Positions 1 through 6,216 of a DNA stretch of 13,872 bases are shown here, in pieces. The stretch is from assembly GCA_039815945.1 (NCBI GenBank), contig JBCBYI010000109.1:1-13872 (forward strand), read 5' to 3'. The stretch comes from UBA11606 sp039815945. GTDB taxonomy: Bacteria > Actinomycetota > Acidimicrobiia > Acidimicrobiales > Aldehydirespiratoraceae. How positions within the stretch are numbered: position 1 is the first letter of the stretch; each line of letters starts with the position of its first letter. The notes under the pieces were generated by a model, which was not told where the DNA came from, made no database searches, and saw only the letters and a list, made by a program, of their open reading frames with translations. A program made the position numbers and the translations under genes.

Positions 1-29
1 GGGAACACGTGTCCCACCGAGCGTTTTGT

Positions 30-44
30 CGGCGGGGTTCGCCG
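30..44 (-). terminator. weak hairpin downstream of plsY
   Basis: A 5-bp stem (CGGCG/CGCCG) with a 5-nt loop lies 11 nt beyond the plsY stop codon. It has no T-tract on the minus strand. It could end plsY transcription, but the stem is short and could be chance in GC-rich DNA. The first 15 bases of the window also form an imperfect palindrome centred on ACACGTGT, whose context is cut by the window edge. Confidence 0.22.
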
Positions 45-55
45 TGTCCTGAGGC

Positions 56-631
56 TTATACCGTCGCTTCGTCACTGGCGAGTAGACGCCGGATGTTCGA
101 TTGATGACGAACGACCAGAATCGCGGCGACACCGGCGCCGACGGCGACTTCCCAGCCGGGGCGACCGGCGATGGCGCTGACGATCGGGAAGGCGATCGCG
201 ATCGACAGCGACCCGAGTGCGGCGACCCGACCGAGCTTCACGACGGCGAAGAACAACAGGCCACAGGCGATGCCGATGAGCGGCGAGATCACGAGCCCTC
301 CCCCACCGGCCGTGGCGACACCCTTGCCGCCGCGCAACCGGCGGGTGACGGGCCAGACGTGACCGGCGACGGCCGCCGCCCACACCGCATGGGCTTCGGG
401 CCGCCCGGCGACCAGCAGTGCGATCGCAACGGGTACCGCCCCCTTCAACGCGTCGATGACCCCGACGAGCACACCGGCTCGTTTGCCGGCCGTGCGGTAG
501 ACGTTCGACGCGCCGGGGTTGCCCGACCCTTGGGTCGTCGGGTCGTCGGCGCCGACGAGACGGGCGACGAGTTGCGCGGTCGGGAAGGTCCCGACCAGGT
601 AGGCGGCGACGACGCCGAGGGCCAACAGCAC
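56..631 (-). CDS. plsY: glycerol-3-phosphate acyltransferase PlsY
   Basis: PlsY is an integral membrane enzyme that transfers an acyl group from acyl-phosphate to the sn-1 position of glycerol-3-phosphate, making lysophosphatidate, the first step of phospholipid synthesis. The 191-residue product has the family's usual length and five or so hydrophobic segments. The three PlsY motifs are visible: the N-terminal P-T-A-Q-L-x-A-R region (residues 17-24), GSGNPGASN (35-43), and GH (90-91) followed by RGGKGVAT (100-107). D60 and K63-G64 in a VIDALKG stretch also fit. Motif 1 reads GTFPTAQ where most homologues have GSIPTG, a conservative change. The GTG start is chosen because it begins the conserved first helix and lies 6 nt after a TACGAT box, suggesting a leaderless mRNA. 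An ATG 8 nt upstream is out of frame. The gene is divergent from the FmdB-type gene. Confidence 0.96.
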   Translation of the reverse strand: MLLALGVVAAYLVGTFPTAQLVARLVGADDPTTQGSGNPGASNVYRTAGKRAGVLVGVIDALKGAVPVAIALLVAGRPEAHAVWAAAVAGHVWPVTRRLRGGKGVATAGGGGLVISPLIGIACGLLFFAVVKLGRVAALGSLSIAIAFPIVSAIAGRPGWEVAVGAGVAAILVVRHQSNIRRLLASDEATV

Positions 632-637
632 GGCCCC

Positions 638-643
638 ATCGTA
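638..643 (-). promoter_or_regulatory. -10 box TACGAT for leaderless plsY
   Basis: On the minus strand TACGAT lies 6 nt before the plsY GTG, matching the actinobacterial TANNNT -10 consensus. The spacing would place transcription start at or near the start codon. No clear -35 is seen, and no Shine-Dalgarno sequence precedes the GTG. Inference from pattern only. Confidence 0.6.
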
Positions 644-668
644 CGGTGCCGGCCGGCGGGGGTACCGA

Positions 669-674
669 TATCCT
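669..674 (+). promoter_or_regulatory. -10 box TATCCT for leaderless FmdB-type gene
   Basis: TATCCT matches TANNNT and ends 7 nt before the GTG at 682, the spacing expected of a leaderless transcript. It faces away from the plsY -10 box only 25 bp to the left, so polymerases at the two promoters would overlap. Confidence 0.6.
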
Positions 675-681
675 CCGAATC

Positions 682-954
682 GTGCCGACCTACGACTACC
701 GATGCAACGAGACCGGCGAGATGTTCGAGATCTGGCAGTCGTTCTCCGAAGACGCCCTCACCGAGTGCCCGACCTGCGACGGCACCCTCACCAAGGTGTA
801 TTCGAAGGTGGGCATCGCCTTCAAGGGTGACGGCTTCTACAAGAACGACCACGGCGCCGCGAGCAAGGGCTCGTCGCCGGAGTCGGCCGGCACCGACTCG
901 TCGAGCTCGAGCAGCTCGTCGGATTCCCCGAGCCCCGCCAGCTCCTCGGACTGA
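682..954 (+). CDS. FmdB-type zinc-ribbon protein, serine-rich tail
   Basis: A 90-residue protein of the FmdB/CxxC_CxxC_SSSS family. The N-terminus (MPTYDYRC) and the later CPTC (residues 29-32), followed by KGDGFYKND (48-56), are family hallmarks. In mycobacteria the related protein Rv0991c (Ruc) is a redox-regulated chaperone with a disordered C-terminus; whether this one acts likewise is inference. Residues 58-90 are low-complexity and serine-rich, so probably disordered. Odd point: the first knuckle reads C8-N-E-T11-G where the family normally has CxxCG, leaving only three cysteines (C8, C29, C32). The GTG at 682 is chosen because homologues begin MPTY; an upstream in-frame ATG at 646 would add 12 unconserved residues. 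The SAF-domain gene follows after 58 nt and is probably co-transcribed. Confidence 0.88.
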   Translation: MPTYDYRCNETGEMFEIWQSFSEDALTECPTCDGTLTKVYSKVGIAFKGDGFYKNDHGAASKGSSPESAGTDSSSSSSSSDSPSPASSSD

Positions 955-1001
955 CCTCGGCGCACGAGCGCCCCCCGACTTCCCCGAGCGATCCCGTCTC
1001 C

Positions 1002-1006
1002 AGGAG
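1002..1006 (+). promoter_or_regulatory. Shine-Dalgarno of SAF-domain gene
   Basis: AGGAG sits 6 nt before the ATG at 1013. It fixes the start in a frame that stays open far upstream, where it only mirrors plsY and the FmdB-type gene. Confidence 0.75.
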
Positions 1007-1012
1007 TCGATC

Positions 1013-1645
1013 ATGCGCGCCCCCGCCCGCCCCAGTCCCTCTCCCCTGTCGTCACCGAGCGTCGCCTTCGGCACCGTCCGGCTGATCGTGCGACGCCGCC
1101 GGCTCGGACCCGTGCTGATCGCCCTGGTCGTCGGGCTCGCCGTCCTCGGCGTGGTACGCGACGCCGAATCGACCCGACGGGCCGCCGCCGCCCGGTGGGA
1201 CGCGACCACGCCCGTCTGGACGACCCTCGAGCCGGTGCCGGCCGGGGAGCCGATCGACCCGGCCATCGTCGAGAGGGTGACGGTGCCGGCCGCGCTGGTG
1301 CCCGACGATGCCGTCGTCGACGACCCAACCGGGCGGCGCACCCGCACCGATCTGAGCGCAGGTGAGATCCTCGTCGGCCATCGACTCGCCGACTCCGTGT
1401 CGGCGGCGGGTGCGCAGACCCCGCCCGGCTGGCGCACGATCAGCATCGCCCGACGAGACGACCTCTTCGTCGTCGGTGATCTCCTCGACCTCCACCATGC
1501 GATCGACGGCCGTCGGATCACCGCGGACGCGTTGGTCGTCGTGGCATCCGACGCCGACCTCGGTGTCGCGGTCCCGGCCGACGCCGTCGACGCGATCGTG
1601 CGGGCGATCGGTCAGGCCGGGGTGGTGCCGGTGCTGCGGGGTTGA
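1013..1645 (+). CDS. SAF-domain (CpaB/FlgA-like) membrane protein
   Basis: A 210-residue protein with an Arg-rich cytoplasmic N-terminus (23-30), one transmembrane segment (about 32-48) and an extracellular SAF domain (about 66-130). The SAF part shows the typical pattern of V-P-A-G-E-P-I (75-81), a V-P region (91-97) and L-S-A-G-E-I-L (114-120), where successive linkages can be remodelled in CpaB/RcpC pilus-assembly and FlgA proteins. The C-terminal half (about 139-210) looks like the beta-rich extension seen in actinobacterial members. The length suits a short, stand-alone SAF protein rather than full CpaB. No other pilus gene lies in the window, so a role in pilus assembly is unsupported; the family name is safer than a function. 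It follows the FmdB-type gene by 58 nt, an arrangement I recall from other actinobacteria. Its stop codon abuts that of uppP. Confidence 0.82.
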   Translation: MRAPARPSPSPLSSPSVAFGTVRLIVRRRRLGPVLIALVVGLAVLGVVRDAESTRRAAAARWDATTPVWTTLEPVPAGEPIDPAIVERVTVPAALVPDDAVVDDPTGRRTRTDLSAGEILVGHRLADSVSAAGAQTPPGWRTISIARRDDLFVVGDLLDLHHAIDGRRITADALVVVASDADLGVAVPADAVDAIVRAIGQAGVVPVLRG

Positions 1646-2455
1646 TCAGCGCCAGCCGGTGGCAAGGATCACCAGCACCGCCAGACCGACCACGACCCGG
1701 TACGCCACGAACGGCGCGAAGGTCCTCGAACGCACCAGCTTCAGCGTTCCCCACACAGCGGCGTAGCCGGTGATCGCCGAGGCCGCCATGCCCCACAGGA
1801 AGGGGGGCCAGAAGTCCGAGGGGATCGAGGCGTCGGCGAGGGCGAAGACCCCGGCGCCGGCGATGATCGGCAAGCTCATCAAGAACACCAGCCGGGCGGC
1901 GGCGTCTCGCTCGTAGCCGAGCGCCCGAGACACCGTGAGGGTCGCACCCGAGCGGCTCACGCCCGGCTGCAGCGCCAGCGCCTGACCGGCACCCATCGCC
2001 AGCGCATCTCGGAGACGGAAATCGTCGAGCGCCTTCTTCTCGGGCAGGCGGTCGGCGACGAGCAACACCAGGCCGAACACGATGAGCATCACTGCGATCA
2101 CCCAGATGCGATCGAGATCGGCGATCTGATCCTTCAACAGCACACCGGTGACACCGGCGGGGATCGCACTGGCGACCAGGAACCACGCGATCTTGCCGTC
2201 GGTACCGAGCGGCTCGCCTCGCAGGGGCCCGAAGCCGGCGGTCACGTACTTCACGACGTCGCGCCACAGGTAGGCGATCGCACCGACGAGCGTGCCGAGG
2301 TGCACGGCGACGTCGAACGCGGTCTCGAGATCCTCGTCGAGCGCGTCCCAGCCGAACAGCCAGCGGGTCAACTCGAGGTGCCCACTCGACGAGATCGGCA
2401 AGAACTCCGAGAGGCCCTGGACGATGCCGAGCACGATGGCGTGGAGGATCTCCAT
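1646..2455 (-). CDS. uppP: undecaprenyl-diphosphatase UppP (BacA)
   Basis: UppP removes a phosphate from undecaprenyl diphosphate at the membrane so that the lipid carrier can be reused in peptidoglycan and other cell-wall polymer synthesis; extra copies confer bacitracin resistance. The 269-residue product has the family length and several transmembrane helices. Both signature blocks are present: GLSEFLPISSSGHL (14-27), with E17 and H26, and PGVSRSGAT (164-172), with the catalytic arginine at 168. The ATG start is followed at once by the conserved MEILHAIVLGIVQG helix; GGAAG 7 nt upstream is a moderate Shine-Dalgarno. It lies 60 nt downstream of pmbA on the same strand, with a hairpin between, and may be partly read from the tldD promoter since no TANNNT box is visible in the gap. 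It converges on the SAF-domain gene with no spacer. Confidence 0.97.
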   Translation of the reverse strand: MEILHAIVLGIVQGLSEFLPISSSGHLELTRWLFGWDALDEDLETAFDVAVHLGTLVGAIAYLWRDVVKYVTAGFGPLRGEPLGTDGKIAWFLVASAIPAGVTGVLLKDQIADLDRIWVIAVMLIVFGLVLLVADRLPEKKALDDFRLRDALAMGAGQALALQPGVSRSGATLTVSRALGYERDAAARLVFLMSLPIIAGAGVFALADASIPSDFWPPFLWGMAASAITGYAAVWGTLKLVRSRTFAPFVAYRVVVGLAVLVILATGWR

Positions 2456-2495
2456 GATGTCGCTTCCGTCGGCGGGGGTCGGCCCGAGGTGAGGC

Positions 2496-2514
2496 CTCGG
2501 CGTCAGGCGCCGAG
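2496..2514 (-). terminator. hairpin between pmbA and uppP
   Basis: A perfect 7-bp stem (CTCGGCG/CGCCGAG) with a 5-nt loop begins 1 nt after the pmbA stop codon. No T-tract follows on the minus strand, so it may be a partial terminator, an RNA-processing site or an mRNA-stabilising structure at the 3' end of the tldD-pmbA message. Confidence 0.4.
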
Positions 2515-2515
2515 A

Positions 2516-3892
2516 CTAGGCGCTTGCGCCGCCGCCGAGCGTCAGCCCGTCGAGCACGAGCGACGGGACGAGCGTGCCGCCGGGCTGGCGTTCGAGATCG
2601 GCACCGACGCGGGCCACGTCGAGCAGCATCCGCGGGAGCGCACCGGCGAGCGTGCCCTCGCGGATCGGCTCGGCGAGCTCACCGTTGCGGATCACGACAC
2701 CTTCGACGCCGACCGACAGGTCGCCGCTGACCGCGTTGACGCCGCTGTGGAGCCCCTGCAGCGAGGCGACCAGCAAGCCGTCGTCGATCGACGCGATGAA
2801 CGATTCGAGATCGCCCTCGCCAGGCACCACCGACAGCGAGCGGTGTCCCGGGCTCGGCGTGCCCCGTACGGAACGAAGCGCAGAGCCGGTCGACGACACG
2901 CCCAGGCCTCGGGCGCTCCGGGAGTCGTGCAGGAATCCCTGCAACACCCCGTCGGTGATCAGCGGCACCCGCCGGCAGGCCAGGCCCTCGCCGTCGAAGG
3001 CCGACGCGCTCAGCGAATCGGGATCGGTCGGGTCGTCGAAGAGGGTGAGCGACTCGGCGGCGATGGCCTCGCCGACCCGATCGCCGAAGGGCGTGCGGCC
3101 CTTGACGACCCGCTCGCCCGAGAGCATGCCGGCGACGATGCCGAGCACCGTGGCGGTGAAGCGCGGTTCGAGCACGACAAGCGGCCGGCCAGTGGTGGGC
3201 GGACCGGCGCCGAGGAGCTGCACGCCACGGGCGACCGCAAGGCGGGCGACCTCGTCGACGTCGAGCAACTGGGGCGCCGCCGCGGCGTCGCCGGCATAGC
3301 CGGTGCGGGTCGAGCCGTCGGTGTCATCGATCAGGGGTTGGGTGCTGATCGACGCCGATGCGCCGCAGTCCCAGCCGTCGATGCCGGCGGTGGACACGAT
3401 GGCGCTCTCACCGCGGGAATCGCTGTACATCGACGTGCGCACACCACGGACCCGAGGGTCGGCGCCGCGGGTGGCGGCTTCGAGCGCGACGGCGATCGCG
3501 ACCTTGTCGTCGACCGACATCGCCTCGATGCGATCGTCCCACGGGTCGATGCCGGCGGCGGCGACGCCGTCGGGTTCGGCCAGGCCCACCCGGTCGTCGG
3601 GCTCGGCGAACGACATGTTGTCGCGCGCTTCGGCGAGGAGGCCGTCGACCACATCGGGATCCCACGAGCCGGCGTGGGCGAGCCCCTCTCGGCCGTCGCG
3701 GATCACCCGCACGCCGACGCCGCGGCTCTCTGCGACGGTCAGCGACTCGACCTCGCCTTCGTAGACGCGGATCTCGGTACGGACCGACGAGCCGGCGCAG
3801 ACTTCGACCTGTTCACCGACGTCGGCGCGGTCGACGATCTCGCGGGCGAGGCGACGCGATTCGGGGATCTGGGTGTCGAGGAGTTCCGGCAT
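2516..3892 (-). CDS. pmbA: TldE/PmbA subunit of the TldD/TldE metalloprotease
   Basis: A 458-residue TldD/PmbA family protein. In E. coli TldD and TldE (PmbA) form a heterodimeric zinc protease that trims small or unfolded peptides, including microcin B17 precursor and the CcdA antitoxin; the substrate here is unknown. The assignment to the TldE/PmbA side rests on family features: an N-terminal half around R-T-E-I-R-V-Y-E-G-E-V-E, a mid-region T-A-T-V-L-G-I-V-A-G-M-L-S-G-E typical of PmbA, and the absence of the HExxxH motif that the partner carries. The length matches the family. The ATG is 3 nt downstream of the tldD stop, so the two are an operon with likely translational coupling; only a weak GGCGG precedes it. 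Confidence 0.93.
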   Translation of the reverse strand: MPELLDTQIPESRRLAREIVDRADVGEQVEVCAGSSVRTEIRVYEGEVESLTVAESRGVGVRVIRDGREGLAHAGSWDPDVVDGLLAEARDNMSFAEPDDRVGLAEPDGVAAAGIDPWDDRIEAMSVDDKVAIAVALEAATRGADPRVRGVRTSMYSDSRGESAIVSTAGIDGWDCGASASISTQPLIDDTDGSTRTGYAGDAAAAPQLLDVDEVARLAVARGVQLLGAGPPTTGRPLVVLEPRFTATVLGIVAGMLSGERVVKGRTPFGDRVGEAIAAESLTLFDDPTDPDSLSASAFDGEGLACRRVPLITDGVLQGFLHDSRSARGLGVSSTGSALRSVRGTPSPGHRSLSVVPGEGDLESFIASIDDGLLVASLQGLHSGVNAVSGDLSVGVEGVVIRNGELAEPIREGTLAGALPRMLLDVARVGADLERQPGGTLVPSLVLDGLTLGGGASA

Positions 3893-3895
3893 CGG

Positions 3896-5287
3896 TCAGG
3901 CCGCCGTGCCGCCGACGGTGAGCGACGTGACCCGAAGGGTCGGGGTGCCGTCGCCGACCGGAACACCCTGGCCATCCTTGCCGCAGGTGCCAGGCGATCC
4001 CATCGCGAAGTCGTGGCCGAGGCGATCGATGCGGGTGAGCACCTCGGGGCCGTTGCCGATGAGGTTGCCCTCACGGATCGGATCGGTGATCTCACCGTTC
4101 TCGATCAGGTAGGCCTCGGTCATGCCGAACACGAAATCGCCGGTGGCGGTGTTGACCTGCCCGCCGCCGAGTTGGGCGACGTACACGCCGGACTCGGTGT
4201 CGGCGATGATCGCCTCGGGGTCGTCCTGGCCGGCGGTGATGTAGGTGTTGGTCATCCGCACCATCGGGAGGTGCTGGTAGCTCTGGCGGCGGCCGTTGCC
4301 CGAGGACGGACGGCCCTCCTTGCGAGCTCGGAGCTGGTCCCACATGTAGTCGGTGAGCACGCCGTCCTGGATCAAGACATTGTGCGCCGCGGGGCGGCCC
4401 TCGTCGTCGATCGCGACATGACCCCACTCGCCGGCCATCGTGCCGTCGTCGATGAGGGTGACGAGCGGCGAGGCGACCTGCTCGCCGACCCGGTTGGCGA
4501 ACACCGACGCGCCCTTTGCGACGAGATCGGCCTCGAGGCCGTGGCCACACGCCTCGTGGAACAACACGCCGCCACCACCGGGGCCGACCACGACGGGCAC
4601 GGCGCCGGATGGCGCCGGGCGGGCCGAGAGCTTGGTGATCGCCCGCTCCGCGGCGCGGCGACCCATCTCCTCGACGTCGGCCTCGTCGAACAGCTCGAAG
4701 CCGACCGTGCGACCAGTCGACTCACGCCCGGTCTGCAGCCCGGTGTCGCCGCTGGCGACACACGAGACCGAGAAGAGGGTACGGACCTGGTCGTCCTCGG
4801 CGAGCACGCCGTCGGAGTTGGCGACGAGGATGCGGCGGCGGGAGTCGCCGTAGCGGGCCGAGACCTGGGAGATCGAGCCGCCCTGACCTCGGGCGGCTTC
4901 GTTGGCGAGGGTCAACAAGCCGACCTTGGTTGCCTTGGCGACGTCCTCGGGCGGGATGCGGACCGGCGCCGAGCGCTCGACGTCGATCGGCGACACGGCG
5001 ACGACGTTGGCGCCGCCGCCACCGCCGCGAGCGGCGGCGGCTGCGGCCTCGGCGGCGGCCGACAGGCCGGCCTCGGAGAGATCGGCGGTGTGGGCGAAGC
5101 CGGTGGTGTCGCCCACGACGACCCGGATTCCGGCGCCTCGATCGCGACCGCTGGTGAGTTCCTCGACCCGTCCGTCGTCGAGGACGGCGGATGAGGAACG
5201 CTTGTCCTCGACGAACACCTCGGCGAATTCGCCGCCGGTTCGCATGGCGGTGGACAGGGTGCGATTGATGAGCTCGTGGTCGAGCAC
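3896..5287 (-). CDS. tldD: TldD zinc metalloprotease subunit
   Basis: The catalytic, zinc-binding partner of PmbA. The 463-residue product carries HEACGH at 244-249 (HExxxH: zinc ligands H244 and H249, catalytic E245) in the context GGGGVLFHEACGHGLEAD, and the third-ligand cysteine at C435 in GSPGTCGK. The TGDFVFGMTEAYLIENGEI stretch near 382-400 is also typical. The frame is open further upstream (to 5416), but homologues begin near VLDHELI, so the GTG at 5287 is preferred; GGAGG lies 4 nt before it. Residues 76-95 are an Ala/Gly-rich low-complexity stretch, probably a surface loop. The gene heads tldD-pmbA(-uppP) and is divergent from the PAP2 gene across 101 bp. Confidence 0.95.
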   Translation of the reverse strand: MLDHELINRTLSTAMRTGGEFAEVFVEDKRSSSAVLDDGRVEELTSGRDRGAGIRVVVGDTTGFAHTADLSEAGLSAAAEAAAAAARGGGGGANVVAVSPIDVERSAPVRIPPEDVAKATKVGLLTLANEAARGQGGSISQVSARYGDSRRRILVANSDGVLAEDDQVRTLFSVSCVASGDTGLQTGRESTGRTVGFELFDEADVEEMGRRAAERAITKLSARPAPSGAVPVVVGPGGGGVLFHEACGHGLEADLVAKGASVFANRVGEQVASPLVTLIDDGTMAGEWGHVAIDDEGRPAAHNVLIQDGVLTDYMWDQLRARKEGRPSSGNGRRQSYQHLPMVRMTNTYITAGQDDPEAIIADTESGVYVAQLGGGQVNTATGDFVFGMTEAYLIENGEITDPIREGNLIGNGPEVLTRIDRLGHDFAMGSPGTCGKDGQGVPVGDGTPTLRVTSLTVGGTAA

Positions 5288-5291
5288 GGCG

Positions 5292-5296
5292 CCTCC
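5292..5296 (-). promoter_or_regulatory. Shine-Dalgarno of tldD
   Basis: On the minus strand GGAGG lies 4 nt before the GTG at 5287 (short but workable spacing). It decides the start against the longer open frame and implies that tldD, unlike its neighbours, has a 5' leader. Confidence 0.65.
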
Positions 5297-5321
5297 GAAA
5301 GAGAGCGGACAGGGGACTCCT

Positions 5322-5327
5322 AGGCTA
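5322..5327 (-). promoter_or_regulatory. candidate -10 box of tldD
   Basis: On the minus strand TAGCCT (TANNNT) lies 34 nt before the tldD GTG, giving a leader of roughly 27 nt that contains the GGAGG. No clear -35 is seen. Confidence 0.4.
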
Positions 5328-5328
5328 C

Positions 5329-5342
5329 CGCCGAGATCGGCG
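5329..5342. promoter_or_regulatory. 14-bp dyad in the tldD/PAP2 intergenic region
   Basis: CGCCGA-GA-TCGGCG is a perfect inverted repeat with a 2-bp centre. It sits directly upstream of the candidate tldD -10 box, where the promoter spacer would be, so it could be an operator for a dimeric regulator. It is short and GC-rich, so chance is possible. Confidence 0.3.
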
Positions 5343-5365
5343 CTACTCGCCCGTCGGGCCCCGTC

Positions 5366-5382
5366 ACGCTGCGTTACGCTGC
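5366..5382 (+). repeat. tandem ACGCTGC direct repeat over the PAP2 promoter
   Basis: ACGCTGC occurs at 5366-5372 and 5376-5382, a 10-bp period or one helical turn. The second copy overlaps the TACGCT -10 box, so the repeat could be bound by a regulator on one DNA face. Confidence 0.35.
5375..5380 (+). promoter_or_regulatory. -10 box TACGCT for leaderless PAP2 gene
   Basis: TACGCT matches TANNNT and ends 8 nt before the ATG at 5389. No Shine-Dalgarno sequence precedes the ATG, which fits a leaderless mRNA. Confidence 0.6.
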
Positions 5383-5388
5383 ACCGCC

Positions 5389-6216
5389 ATGTCCGAGGTC
5401 GGTGACGACACGACAACCGACGCCGCGCCTCTCCGGTGGTGGGTGGAGATCGCCATGACGCTGGCGTTCTACGTCGTGTATTCGGCGATCCGAAACCAGT
5501 TCGGCTCCGCGCTCGGCGAGTCGGTCAAGCAGGAGTCGTTCCGCAATGCCGAACGCATCATCGATCTCGAACGGGCGATGGGCCTCTACTTCGAGGAGTG
5601 GCTCCACAACGCGTTCCTCGACTGGGACTGGTTCATCGTCTTCTGGAACGTCTTCTACGGCACCTTTCACTTCGCAGTGACGATCGGGGCGATGGTGCTG
5701 CTGTTCGCCCGCTACCCGCACCGCTACACGTTCATGCGGTCGACCCTCGCCGCTACGACCTCCGTCGCGCTGATCGGCTTCGCCTTCTTCCCGCTGATGC
5801 CGCCCCGCCTCCTCGGCAACTGCGAGTCGCGCTTCGGTGCCTGTGAGCCTGGTTTCGACTACACGGACACCCTCGTCGACCCCGGCGGTCTGTGGTCGTT
5901 CGAGTCCGGCACGATGGAGACGATCAGCAATCAATACGCGGCGATGCCGAGCCTGCACGTCGCCTGGGCGATCTGGTGCACGGTGGCGCTGTATCCGGTG
6001 CTGCGGCGGCGCTGGTCCAGAGCGCTCATCGTCACCTACCCCATCGCGACCATGTTCGCGATCGTCGTCACCGCCAACCACTACTGGATCGACGCGATCG
6101 GCGGCGTCATCGCCCTCGCGGTCGGTCTCAAGGTTGCTCCCCGCCTGACCCGGCTCTTGCCGGGTCCGGCAGGTACCCTTCACGGTGATGTTGCTCGACG
6201 CCCTCAGCGGGCCTGA
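5389..6216 (+). CDS. PAP2-family membrane phosphatase/phosphotransferase
   Basis: A 275-residue integral membrane protein of the PAP2 superfamily, closest in pattern to the inositolphosphotransferase (Aur1/Ipt1-like, PAP2_3) branch. The three active-site blocks are visible: PLMPPRLL (135-142), AMPSLHVAW (185-193) with H190, and TANHYWIDAIGG (228-239) with the nucleophile-type H231 and D235. Hydrophobic segments lie at about 20-34, 80-106, 118-136, 188-204, 212-229 and 235-249. Such enzymes remove phosphate from lipid phosphates or move a head group between lipids at the membrane surface; the substrate cannot be read from sequence. The ATG is preceded by a TANNNT box and no Shine-Dalgarno. The 3' end overlaps dxs by 29 nt, and the last 15 or so residues are unconserved-looking. 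Position before dxs suggests, but does not prove, an isoprenoid-lipid substrate. Confidence 0.87.
   Translation: MSEVGDDTTTDAAPLRWWVEIAMTLAFYVVYSAIRNQFGSALGESVKQESFRNAERIIDLERAMGLYFEEWLHNAFLDWDWFIVFWNVFYGTFHFAVTIGAMVLLFARYPHRYTFMRSTLAATTSVALIGFAFFPLMPPRLLGNCESRFGACEPGFDYTDTLVDPGGLWSFESGTMETISNQYAAMPSLHVAWAIWCTVALYPVLRRRWSRALIVTYPIATMFAIVVTANHYWIDAIGGVIALAVGLKVAPRLTRLLPGPAGTLHGDVARRPQRA
6174..6179 (+). promoter_or_regulatory. -10 box TACCCT for dxs inside the PAP2 gene
   Basis: TACCCT lies 8 nt before the ATG at 6188 (5 nt before the GTG at 6185), within PAP2 coding sequence. dxs may therefore have its own leaderless promoter as well as read-through from PAP2. Confidence 0.5.

Noticed and set aside
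1..15. Imperfect palindrome around ACACGTGT at the left edge
   Set aside because: It may be a regulator site or part of a terminator, but the neighbouring gene is outside the window and the symmetry is imperfect, so it cannot be assigned.
101..1012. A plus-strand open frame leading into the SAF gene from position 101
   Set aside because: It is antisense to plsY and out of frame with the FmdB-type gene, and its translation is Arg/Asp/Gly-rich without any family motif. The Shine-Dalgarno at 1002 and SAF homology begin at 1013.
2300..5194. A 964-residue plus-strand open frame
   Set aside because: It is the mirror of pmbA and tldD, both of which carry clear motifs. The frame is open because of G/C-rich codon usage, not because it is coding.
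6157..6162. TTGCCG as a -35 box for dxs
   Set aside because: It is 11 bp from the TACCCT box, too close for the usual 16-18 bp spacer.
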